Shown here: positions 24,101 through 37,300 of the stretch, piece after piece | Layout: each line of letters opens with the position of its first letter | Position numbering within the stretch: the stretch's first letter is position 1 | Source: Fasciolopsis buskii | Lineage: Eukaryota > Platyhelminthes > Trematoda > Plagiorchiida > Fasciolidae | Reading direction: 5' to 3' | Assembly: GCA_008360955.1 (NCBI GenBank) | Contig: LUCM01003417.1 | Span: 1 to 64,000, forward strand | Length of the DNA: 64,000 nt | Translations under genes and position numbers: made by a program | Notes under the pieces: generated by a model | Database searches by the model: none | Seen by the model: the letters and a program-made list of their open reading frames with translations, nothing else | Told to the model about the DNA's origin: nothing

Positions 24101-27100
24101 GCAGTAACAAACTTGAAGTTATCTCACCAGTTCCATTCCTCTATATCTAGATGGAGCTGGGGAAAGCCCATCGGAATGCAGCATTTATCAATTCCTAAGG
24201 CTCGACTTTTCCTAAAGATCTCCGCCTTAGTCAATGGATTTGTTGTAACAGGCCATCGGACGCTTGCCGGAATAGTTTCGAGAAGAGCTGATGCTGAGGG
24301 CCAACTAATTGTGTTTAGAAGTGCTGCGCCCAGTGCACAAGACGTTGCTATAGATTGTGGCTAGTCGAACCGTCTGCTTTACACTTGGTTTCGCTCACAC
24401 CCAATGCTTTCCTACAGGTAGTTCATATTTGATGAGGCAGTTTTATGGAATTCCCCGTAGCGGCAGCACGTTCCATCTCCAGAGCTCGTTGAGACCACCA
24501 GATCTCCCGATCCCTAAGTAAGCTTGCATTGATTTCACGTCTCGGTATGAGCCGTGCTTCATTAAACTCACTACCCGCCCAGATGAACTGGCGTGCTTCA
24601 ATAAGGTGCACAGACCTGGCAGAAATCCGAGTGTCACAACGCGACGAGTCAAGCCACAAATCACCAAGCCAGTAGAATTCAAGGTATTCTTGAAAAGCGT
24701 CCAGTGCTGATTGATGTTTTGAGGTGGGGGTAATCTTAGCTTTTCAGCCAGTATGCTTCGAAAGATTGGTAAGTGAGTCTGCTCAGATGGCTTGTTGCAA
24801 TCTAACCGACGGTGCAGAGTGCGTTTTGAGCGTCCACTAAAGCACATGGACAGCTTAGTGCCTACTAACGCGTGGCGGGACTAAAGGGGCGGTGGACAAC
24901 GGTACTGTGTAATAAACCCGTATCTCATTCAACGTATCCTTGTCCTGGTATCTCTTTAGCCGTATGCTGATTCCTGGTGTACGCTAACTTCTGCTGATCT
25001 GTTTTGGATGCTTCTGTACTCACGTCGAATCAGTCGGTGTGCTGCACTTACGTGTTCGATATCTCAAAAGCATCGCGTGGTTGATTCTCTTTTCACTTTG
25101 ACCGACACGCGTTTTCTGTACTGATCAATATTAGTTAAAAGTTCTTGGTTGAAAAAGCAATGCATCACATATGATGATAGGTGTGCATAAAACTTCAAAC
25201 GAAGTACAGGCTCTCAGTTCTGTTACGTTTTCCTTTGAGTAGGAATATTGTCACATGGCCTTTCCTGTTTGGCCTTCCTATTTGGACTAATGTCCACATT
25301 CCCATGATGGCAATGGCAACGGCAGTGGCGGTGGCCAAGCGGATAAGGTCGTGACGTTTAGAGATGAAGGTAGCGGGATCGAATCCTCCCACACTTGGTA
25401 ACCCTTTGTTGGCCGCTGCACCCTTCCTGAAAAATGATATGCATTGTTATTTCACCAGTAAAGGAAGTAAAAGACAAAGGATAAGGGCTTAAAAGAACTC
25501 GGGAAAATGTAATATTTTTGTCCTTATTTACCGGTAGACAAATAATTTTAACAAATGTGGCAACTGACCCACCAAACCGCTGGAAATACTGAAATAGGAA
25601 ATTTAAAGAAGGCCAGAAATCGTATTTCTTCTGCCCCCATACTATATGTTTATTTCACTAGTCGGTCGGTACTTTCTCTGGTCATTACGAATAAATACCC
25701 TTTCTCCATCTTTCGCTATTTTTTTCAGGTATCACCAAGAATGATGAATAAAAAGGGGTCACTGCCCCGAAGAACCAAAGAAAGCAAAAGTGGCTGATCG
25801 AAGGCGTGAAATGAAAAATTTTGTGCTAGAGCGAATGTGATATGCATAGAAGAAATAGTGTCAGGTGAATAACGCCCCCTTCAAAGTCAACGAGAATGGA
25901 TCAACGGCAACTCGCACATGTTTCGAGAATTCTATTGATAAACATATTGCTGTGTTCGTCAAGACACTCCGTAATCCTGACGCACGGATATAGCTACCAA
26001 TGCAGCAACTGACTGTTTAGTGAATACCCGGTAAGGAATGATTTCCCTCCTACATATACACAAATAAACTAAATTTTTCCATCACCTGATCCGTTCTCCG
26101 CTATACGGAACACCAAAGTAAAGGTTCGTAAATTAGATCCAGGCGTAGTTTCGAATCCGATCCTTGGCAGTTACCGATCACCTTGATCGAGTTCGTAGCT
26201 CAACGCTAAATAGCACGGCAAACTGCGCCAACCATTGCCTTTCTGCCATGGTTATGCGTCGCCATAGAAGGAATAGATACACAAACGGGACAGGAAATTG
26301 AGAAACACAGGCGGGAAAATAAGGAATATCCTATTAGTCAACACACGAAATGCAGTCAAACTTGACACTCGCACATTTCAACCATTCCGAGCCGACAAAA
26401 AATGACAACACAATCAACACTGTTCACGGCTTGCTGTCATGTCCTTCAGTGTTTACAGCCAGCTGGTTGACAGAACTTTAAGACCCTAACCAAAAAGATG
26501 TGAGACACCTACTTCACCAAAGTTCGCTGAGCATTTTCTCACTCCACGCTGTCACGTCATCTGCTGACCTCCACATAGCTTCCTGCAGTCTTTGGAAGAA
26601 ACACAAAATAGGGCACGGTTTGGTAGACGAGTGTTTGCCGTACGCAACACGTGACCCAACCATATTAATCTACTAATGTTCAAAACTACCGGCACTTAAT
26701 ATTAGATCCCTAGCATGCTCGTTACTCATCCGGCCACTTCATTCGCTCCAAGCCATACCACGTAGATATTGATGGTCGAAAACCACCAAGCGACGAACGT
26801 CTTCGGCAATGTAAACTCCGACTCCCAAATACACCGCAGAACCGAGCCCAATGCGGCACAGTACACACGACCTTTCACCTTCAGCGGAATATCAGGCTGA
26901 CGCCACGAGTGCTTCAGTGCAGCGTAAGCTGTTCGAGCCTTCGATATACGCGTGTTTATCTCTGCTGCCAAGCTACCATCTTTCGACACGCAGCTTTTCA
27001 GGTAATCGAGGTGGTCCAAAATCGTTGGCTCCTCTCTATCCAGTATCGAGTTCAGGACTATTGCCGTCCAGTACTGTAACAGCACTTTACACTTCGAAAG

Positions 27101-30100
27101 TGCGAAGCTCATGCCCAGTGGAGCTACAGACCTTGAGATTCTGTCTATTGCACACTGCACCCGATCCTTAGATTCGAATAGGGACGCGAGGTCGTCTGCG
27201 TAACCTAGGTTACACAGCTTTTACCTACTTGGCATTTGGATAAATAAATCCTGCAGACCCCTCGAAGCGTTCTCCTCAGTATCTCCTTCATATGGAAGTT
27301 GAACAGGAATGGAAAGATGGGAAATACCTGTCGAACACCGCTATTTGTTTCGAACGAACTGCGCAATTCACCCCATGCCCTTATGCGACCATAAGTATGC
27401 CCCTTTCATTTCGAGAAAAATCAAGATTGCGGAGCGCGATGTGTGTGTGGTGCGCCTGGAGTAACTGCCGAATGAAAATCCGATCGATGCAAACTTAACC
27501 TGGACGAAATCCGGAAAGCTAGTCGCCGATATTACTCTGGCGAGCCGGCGTCAAACGGTGCAGCATTATCGGAGCTAAGAACTTAGTAAATATTGGAATT
27601 GAACAGTCACTTCATGTGCCCTTCTCGAAAGTGGGTACAACCAGTGACTCACCTCACAATAACAGGGTTCGCTCCTCGATCCAACTATCACATAGAAGGT
27701 AATTACTTTCATCAAGGTCTGTCCACGTAGTTTGAAAAGATCGGGAGGGAACTGGTCGGCACCGACCGCCTTTCTCCTCTTCAGAGGCAGCATTTCGGAC
27801 TTGACTTTCAATCCCATCAAGGAACCTCTCCCAAGGATTTGCAGCGATGATTGTTGGACTATATGCGTTAGAGCGCAGCCATCAATAATGCCCTTTGAAG
27901 TGTTCAGCTCGATGATCGAGTTTCTGTTGTTTGCAATAAATAGGCTCTCCATTCCCATTGCACACGATAGACACTGAGCTGCAGCGAAAATTGCATTAAA
28001 ACTAATACATGGTCCGATTCTGCTTATGTGGACCGGCATGATCTCCAGCTCTGCGCCAACGGTAGCTAACTGCGATGTGGTCAATCTGACTCAAACTATC
28101 TGTCGCGTTAGAACTGTCGCAAATTCGTCCTAATCAAAAACAAATGATGGTCCGGGCAAAACTGGAGAAGTCCGTCCCCACAATATATTCGTTGAGAAAC
28201 CAAGTGAACATAAACCAGAAATCGTCATCATTATCGCTCGCAGTTAAACAGTAAAGCAAACCCTACTAGCCGCTGTTTTTCTCTCAGGGTTACACATTGC
28301 CACAGAAAGAATTCATGCACAAACGGGACTGGAAGTGGATGAACACAGGCGGGAAAATTAAGAATACCCTATTAGCCAACATACAAAATGCAGTCGAACT
28401 CGACAAGCGCACTTTCCCAATCATTCCGGTCCGACAGAGAGTGACAACACAAACAGTACTGTTCACGGCTCGCTGTCATGTCCTTCAGTGTTTCCAGCCC
28501 ACTGGTTGGTGGATCTTTATGACCCCAACCACAAAGACGTGAGACACCTGCCTGATTTGAGTTCGCTGTACATGTTCCCATTCCACGCGGACCCGTCATT
28601 TGCTGATCTCCAAACGCCTTCTTCCACTCCATAATACTAGATTCCTAACCTCTGCATTGTTCATCCCGTCACTCCATCTATTCCTAGCGATACTACGTGG
28701 ACATCGGTGGTCGAAAACATCCAAGCGACGGACATTTCCGACACGCATAATCCTTATCTCGCAACCATGTATCAGAAGTGAGCGCATTGGGGCACAGTAC
28801 ACATGACCTTCCGACTCCAACGAAATATCAGGCCGACGCCACAAGTGCTCCAGTTTGGTGTGTGCCGCTCGAAACTTGGATACCATCCTTAGTCACGCAG
28901 CTGCCGAGGTAACAGAAACGGTCCACACTCGCATGTTCCTTTCCATTAAGTATCAAGTTCTGCACTATTATCGTCCGGTAGTGTAAAGCACTTTACGCTG
29001 TGAAGGCCCAAGCGCATATCGAGTGTAGCTACAGCCCTCAGGGTTCAGTCTAGTACACGGTGCGCATACTACATAGGTTCGAGTAGGATCGCGAAGTCAT
29101 GTATAATCTAGGTTACACAGCTCTTCTCTATTTGGCATTTCAACCCCAACATCCTGAAGACCTCATCCTTGACGAAGTGGTACAAGAATTGAGAGATGGG
29201 ACATCGTTGTCGGACATCTCTACTCGTTTCGAATGGACTTGGTAGTTTACGCTTTACACTCGCGTGACCATGTGAATGCAAGTGCAGTATTTCCCTGGAC
29301 GTTCAGGAAGTTTTTTAGCTTACGACTCTGATGGAGAGCGCTGAACAGCGTTGTCCGATGGACTGAGTCGAACGCCTCTTTCACGCCGATAAAAATTACA
29401 CTGTGGGACGCGGTGCGCGTGGCGAGTAATTGAGAGACAGCAAAAATCTGTTCGATGCAACCTCTACCTGAACGAAATCCGGCCTGTTGTTCGTGGACTA
29501 AGGTCCCGCTAATCGTTGTCAAACGGCACAGCATTATTGAAGCTAAGAACTTTGCAGCTATGGCGACCTAGCTAGTCCAACGGTGATTGTTGCAGTCACC
29601 GCGTTTGCTCTTCTTGATGACCGATGCAATCAGTGACTCACTCCGCGGTAATGGGATATGCTCCTCGATTCAAATATCACAGATCTAAAAAGTAACTGGT
29701 TTTATGAGGGACAAGAGGGAGTTCGTAGGGCCCGCTCTTCCGTGTCGAATGTTTGACTTTCTCGGCTATCTTTGGGTGGTCAAGAAACACGGCCGAAATA
29801 TCCACAGCTTTGGCTGTCGGGCTAACTACATTAGCGCGCGGCTGTTTTTACTCCAACATCGTATGGTTTAGCTCACTTTTCAAAAGAATCTAATTTTTAT
29901 CCATCCTGCCGAGTCTCCCATGGGACGACCAGTTATATGAAGTACTGATCTCATCCGTTTACACTGGTCGTGTAGCGCAATTTTTCGGCCATGTTCTGCC
30001 GCCCGAAAGCTCGCGTGCATTCGACGGGACTTGCAGTTCTGCCAAGCACAGTGTGAATCCCGCATCTCATAATCTGCTCTAATTGTACGCATTTATTCTT

Positions 30101-31025
30101 TGCCGCCTGTTTTTTCCAATTGTTTCTAAAAATTTACGAATGCCGGATGCCTGTCTGAAATGTGATGAGAACACTTCCATCTCGCGGAGGTAATGCGTGG
30201 ACTTTCTGAGCAGAAGCTATTTGAGACGCAGGTCATTTGGGAGCATTCCGTGAGATGTTCAGACCGAGTAGCTGACTCGGATCTCAAGACACCTACCCCG
30301 ACCTTGTTGAGGTATTTGGAGACCAGTTCACACATACTTGTCTCATACCTGAAGTGACAAAAAGTGCCCATTAACACAAGCAAATTGGGATAAGTGACGA
30401 TGATGGTCGTTGTGCCCAGTACAGTCCAGTCGGCTGTTTTTTAAATTACTAATTGCCCATGGGTCAGATTTAATCGCTCCTCGGATTTCGAGAACCCCGT
30501 TAGCCATGACAACCCGATTTCCGTACATCGAGTTGAAAGCTCCCTGTGCATATTTAACCGACACGTTAACCTGTGATATTTGCACACCTCGAGTACTTCG
30601 GTTGTGACAACATATCGAAATTGAGTATTTTCTGTGTTGTGACTTGGTTATGAGAGTTTGTGCTCAAGACCTGTCATACTCTGCTGGGAATTGGTCGCCA
30701 CACAAAACGCCATCATCCGAGTGCCCCAAACAAATGTAGTTACCCAACTAAACCCCTTGATACTTTCACCTGATTCAGTCTATCATACTATAGTCACAGA
30801 CCATTAGATTTCATATGCACGTCACATTGATCAGTTGTACAAGTGAATTCGTCAGTGACTCCATCGAAACGGGAGAGAGAAAGCAAACGCGAAAATCACG
30901 CCTATTTCGAACCCCGAATTTCGACCGAGCCTGCTCAGCAGATCGGTCCGTTAAGCAAACTGCTTCGTCAGTTCACAAAAAAGGAGGAGCATTTTATTTT
31001 TCCTGCGAACTGAAATTCAGTAAAT

Positions 31026-31070
<45 letters not shown>

Positions 31071-32350
31071 GAGAACTTCGTCCTTAATGTTATCCAGGTA
31101 CATTTTATTAGCTATCCGGACAGATAGATGCAGTTATACTACTCAAAAGTAGCTGTACCGTTTTACATGTGAATGTTTGAGAAAAATCACACCGTCCCAT
31201 ATATAACAGTTTGTTTTTATTTTGCCAAAGGATTTCGCATGGTTTTGTTCATCCCTGATTGGAACGAGCGTTTTTGGCTAGTGGTGTATGTAATAATAGA
31301 AGTAATGAATACACTTAAGAGAAATCGCACTAGTCAAGGATTGCTTTCTATCATTCAGATCAAATGAATGTTTATCGACGTTCGCAGTCTTGTCTTAAAA
31401 TTGTTTTCAATGAATCATCATTGCGACCCTCAGAGTGAGCTCATCATCCTGGGATATTACTGACAATTTCAGCGAGATCGTAATGCCAAATCTGCCATGG
31501 AGTGATCAGTCATAGTGATGGTTGAAAGGGGAATACCAGGTACACAAGCGATGAGTGACAACAACCGCGAGTTCTGTCGTGTACTTCCTGCGACATTTCT
31601 GTCCTTCCATCCACATATGAACATATCATTACATTGGTAGCGAAAATCTCGTTTTGATTCATAGAACATTGGGACAGTTCTTATGGCGAAAAATTGCGGG
31701 TGTTTTTCCAATTATCATTATTAAACTCACTCCTAGGTGACAAAACTGCCCAATACTCAATTCCTTCCTCTCGCGATGTTTACTGAACAGATTGAGAAAA
31801 GTATCTTTTCTGCTAGCCGTTATTACCGCCTACCGGGAGAAGCGATATCCTGACAGTGTAGTCCAGACGGGGGAACCTTTAGTTTTTAACCCGAGATTGA
31901 GGCTGTCTCCTACTCAAATCGTTATACAAATAAATGACTGACCTCTGCCATCTCGTTCTTATCGTCGTTATCTTATTATTGTCCCTCTTCTACCACTTGA
32001 TGCAACTGAATGACTGTGGTAGGATTCGGACACTTCTTGCCGCTTCTTCTGTGCACACAAACATACGTTTGAGTTGTTGAGTTTGGGGACAATATTTTTT
32101 CAAGAGTCATTCAGGAAGCCCACGATCAATTAAGGAAGCACCATCCTGATCCAAAGGTCGTTTCTCACACTCCGCCCAACCTTCCGATTTGGTCGATCCT
32201 ATTCGTTGCGTCATCAGTCGGAACTGTGAAGAGAACCGATTACTCCAAACGAAAGTTTATCACTCTCATCGTTCACCTTGTAACAGTTAGTTTGATAACA
32301 GTGTTAGATGGACGTATCTCAAATAGAGTCCTTGTCTTCTTTATATATAT

Positions 32351-32384
<34 letters not shown>

Positions 32385-34315
32385 CGCGAACCCGTGCTTG
32401 ATTTACCTGGACCATTGACCATTTCTAACCATGATTGTATTTCTTCCTTATTCGGGATTTAGTTAAACTCATATGATCTTATCTTTCGGAGTTCAAGTTT
32501 ATTTTTCTTAGATCGCTCATCTGATATCGATCAATTTCGATCCGATTCAACACGTGATTATCTATTCGTTCATACACTAATGTTTTTGCTTGAATATTTC
32601 GTTGCCCAAGTCGTTCTGAAAATCATCCGGTATTGGATCGGTTACCCACCGTTCTAATCAATTGGGCGATCAGTTTGTACAATAATGTCATTAAAATGTC
32701 ATTCGACTTACGTTCATCCCGGATTAGCATTCTGTTTGGGACCCAATGAATGTGCACTATTGATAATATCTAACAAGCCGAATGAAGTGAACGTACATCG
32801 GTATCATGATTTTTGATATTTCATTGGATTTAGTCACCCGACCGCTCCAGGTGTGCGTCTTAGGTCAAGGTCATCAAACGTGAATTGGGCTGGTAAACGG
32901 CCGCTTTTGTTGACAAACAGTAGCGCCTTATTCGACCAATTTAAATAAAAATAAATCTAGTGCCATCAGAACCTTAATGAAACCGAACGAAAATGTGTGA
33001 GAATCAGAAAGAGAACGAAAACGTTCTGGGGCTTACCACAAATGTTTCATGTTTCAAGCCTCTTTGCTATATCCATCCACTGTCCGTCTTTACCTACACG
33101 GTTCCTCCAGTCGAACTAGGCCTGAACGCGGAATGTGTAATGCGGTAGAGTGAAATCTGATAGTCGCAAATCATTGATGACCAAGGGACATTAATCCAAT
33201 CCACATATCGTTTGGCTTTTCTATATCACATCCCAACACTTCGGGGTTTTAATAGAGCTTGTGTTGGAGAAATTCGGTTCGTGCGCTTCTGCTAGACTGA
33301 AATGTTTCGAGACTAGACAAATGATTGTGCCCTCATTTGAGAGCGAACATCGCTGCTCGCATGACAGTGCCACGACCATGCTATGTTGGATAATAACGGG
33401 AACGACGTTGAGTTGTTGAAGCCGCTTTTCTTCGCGTCCACACATTTCATTAATGACACATTTGAAACGCGAGTATTATGGAAAGGGCATGCTCGATGCT
33501 CATTAGAGCACGCCATTCGGGACGGCGGGGAGAGGGGACCGGCGACCGTGACCACGACCATGAGACTTGGAATCACACATGATCTCACTAGGTCAGATGT
33601 GATAACTAGCCGAGCGAGTTGGGTCTACTACCAAAGTGATCGGCGGCTTTGTGATCCGAACTTCTGACTTTTTGGGGATGACAGATTCTTAATCCACTTG
33701 TCCATCGCCTGCATATCATTAGTGAAGTTTGTCAGTGAACTAATCGGTATTTATCATTTCCGAGTGACTTGCGTGTTCGGCGATCGAATATGATTCAGCA
33801 GATTTGTTAAATGTTCGGGCAATCATGTGAAGGTTTTGAAACATGGGAAGAACAGCATGATCGAGCATGTTTGTAATGAGCCGATTTTGGATAACCTCTT
33901 CCAAGGCAGGTTCACAATCGAACTCTGTCGATCTGCCCTGTTCACGGTTGGCCATCACTTTCGTGGCATTTACCCTGGGACCGCGTCAAGTTGTGTATAT
34001 TCAACACAAACCTGTTTTCCTGCTAAAATCCTTCCGAATCCGCGCTGAGAAGGAAATCGAGGTGGAAGAAAAAGGAGGGAAAATCAGCACTACCTGGATG
34101 TCACCCTACACAACCCTTCGATTCTCTGCTGCCCGTCATCCTTGCTTGTCCACCGTGATCGGCGGTTAATTTATGTATTACACATTTCTACAAAGTTGAT
34201 TTTACGTTGTCAGTTGTAATAGAACGTTTAAATTATTGCCAAGAGATGGTTATTTTGCCCAGTTCTCATTATTCCATAGGTTCATTCACAGATAGGCATT
34301 CCTTCTGCATTTTGA

Positions 34316-34351
<36 letters not shown>

Positions 34352-37300
34352 GTCTGTGTGTAAAACGTGGTACATGCGACCTGTTTCGTTCCGGACCTGA
34401 CTAAAGGTAGCCTATGTGCCCATGATCTACAAGAGTACGGCTGTGTGCGAGGACATCCAGCGCATTGAATTTATCCCGTCTCGTAACTCCTAGTGAATGG
34501 AGGAAAATTATGATTGGAGCTTTTTATCATGTCGTTGGAAATATGACTTAATGATGTGATCCAATGCTGTACAATGGGTACACCTAATTCACAAAGTGAT
34601 ATCTGCCAGGTCCTTGTTGATTGGAGCTCGCTTTGGACTAATCCATATCATTCATTTCCCGTTGGGATTATCCTACTGCCGTGTCTTCGGTGTACGCGAA
34701 GAGCGTAGAGCCGACAAAACCACAGAGGAATTAATTTGATAAGTAATCCACCCAAACTCATCGCCAACATTAGTTTTCATGACGTATTTAGTTCTCGCGA
34801 TTCGAGTGCGCTTGTGGATCAAGCCAATTTCCGACATGGTCAGGGTTGTATCGCTCACATGGCTAGTCCAACAGTGTCCGTCTTTTATGATCTGAAATCG
34901 GCGTTCGACTCGATCGGCCGTGGTATTCTGTGGCACTGTTTCTCACTGACAGGCATCTCGAAGTAACTAATTTATGTTTTCTAGTCATTCTTTGTGACCC
35001 ATCGAAGCTCTAATTCCGTCCTTACGACGTTCCTCTACCCGAGGTCATCACGAGAGTTGATGTTCGGCAAATTCGCCCTTTTCCGTCCTCCCCTTTCAAT
35101 TTTGTAACTGAATTAAATATGGTATTATCCTATGCTCATGTGAGAACAGTGGAACTGATATTTCCTAGGAGTGGAAACTGACAGACTTAAAAAATGCCAA
35201 TCATTGCATGCTTCCGAAAAAAGGCTCAAGTGAGTTACAGTTTCCTTCTTATTGCCTAAGCGATAGTGTACCTAAGTCTGAGATATCATTTTGACCTTCC
35301 ATCTGTAAAATACGGTTACAAGATGGGAATGGTTCGAGCGCGGACCGTACTCTTTTGATCAGAAGATTTGAGAAAATTAGTCAGATTTAATTTTTCCGAT
35401 TGTAATCTTTCAACAAGTTGTCATATATCGATATTTATGTAGAAGGCACGATTGGCCTTCAAAATTTTGAGATATCTATGGCATCGGTGTGAAATCCATT
35501 TACCTGTCAACGATTGGATGTACACAGCAGCTCTAGAATCGGTGCTGCTGAACAGCTGGGAAACATGGCCGTCGTGGGCGGAATATTTGCAAAGATTACT
35601 GGCGTTTGAACACCGGTATCGCTCAAATATACTTCGAGAATTATCATGAGTGAGACTTACGATATTAGCTTTCAGAACTCGAGCGATCGAACAGCCACTG
35701 AACTTAAATAGATCAAAGTGTTCTGCGTGTCTTCAAATCGACTCCGTCGATGTACGCTATTCTCCCCGGCACTTAATGAAGAGATGATACGTCACCGTGA
35801 TCAGTGCATGACGTCACGAGGTTGTCTAGTCACAATGCGACTATACTCTGACTTTGTGTGACGGCTTGCGTGCCTCCGTGGTAATTTATCTCAAGCCGAT
35901 GATGCCCATGTTTTAACTGGCAACAAAGTCGAAAAACTAGAAGCAGGAATGACTGATCCAACTGATTCTTCCCCGTACACCCGTACACTCCCCACGCGGC
36001 CTTGTGGACAGGTTCTAGTCAGAACCAAATGCATTTTTTGGGTGGGGGGGGGAACCCTAATCGTCCTTCTGCTAATTGGATGTACTCCCTAGCAGTACCC
36101 GTCAATCAATCCACATGAATTACACGCCTACAAATAATTCCATCCTGCATCGTGCTTCGCGCAGGATAATCAGGACCGCACTGTCCATTGCATCGACCGG
36201 AATAGGTGGTCATAAGTGTGCTGTTGCTGACTTCCCTTTTCTATTCAACCCGCCTCTTCTATCCCCCGTCCGGCTCCCTTTGCTCCCTTTACCCACCCAT
36301 AATGTCCCCATTGACGACACGTCCGATACTGACAACGGCTCATTGTCGAATAGTGTAGTGATTGGTTTCTAGCCTTCTAGCTCGCATACTCTCAAGCCTC
36401 GTCAGCCTCTAAATCTCGGTTCCTCCAATGTATGTACTCTCATGCAGGCTGGCCAACAGGCATGTTTAACTCTGACAGCGGACTCATTCTCGATTGATGT
36501 CTGCTGCGTCAGTGAAACGCGAATTCGGGATTCGAATAGAGCAGAGTAATTCAACTAACTGCGCTTAATGCCTCGTCGAGATATTTCCTGAACACTTCGG
36601 GAGACGAAGCAGATCAGGTTGTTGGCTAACGTGGTGTAGAAATAGTCTTGATTGGCAAAGGTGAAGCGGTTCTTCTAGAGTCGGTCCTGATTAACGACCG
36701 GTTTGCGAAAGGCTAGTTGTGCTAAGCGCAGTTTATTTATCATCTCAGTATGCACCTCAACAGACTGTAGCACCAACAAGCAAAGACGAGTTTTATGATG
36801 ACCTTGTCACTCTTGTTCGAAGGGGTAAGTGCTCTGAAAATTGTAGTGGTAGAAGGTGATTTTAATGCACAAGTTGTGAAATTTGGTGCATCTGAAGATT
36901 GTTTGGTCTGGCACTGTGCTCTGGTTGCTCAGCCCACAGACAACGGGGATAGGCGTCTGCAATCTTGACTTTGAAACATCGTCATAGAACCACACAGCGT
37001 CAAACTAGGTCAGGTGTGGTAACGAGCTGGGCGACGGCCAGTTGTCGTCTACTAGCAAAAGGTACCGTCCATTCGAATGCATGGATCTTGCGTGCACTAG
37101 ATAGGTTGTTAAGGATTACAGCTCCGATCGCGATGTTCTTTAGGCCTTCACAATGTAAAGTACTTTTGCAATACCGGACGATAATAGTGCAGAACTTGAT
37201 ACTTAATGGAAAGGAACATGCGAGTGTGGACCGTTTCTGTTACCTCGGCAGCTACGTGACTAAGGATGGTATCCAAGTTTCGAGCGGCACACACCAAACT

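Larger units (their letters stand above)
30341..33559. other. Mostly unassigned sequence in ETFB intron 2
   Basis: Apart from two AT microsatellites and a decayed hammerhead repeat at 31480-31640, no domain or repeat was recognised. Confidence 0.45.

Noticed and set aside
28297..28632. Overlapping frames of 81 and 86 codons, repeated at 37.6 kb, as a duplicated host gene
   Set aside because: They lie in the 3' part of a family A retroelement on both arms of inverted pair I; the duplication explains their conservation.
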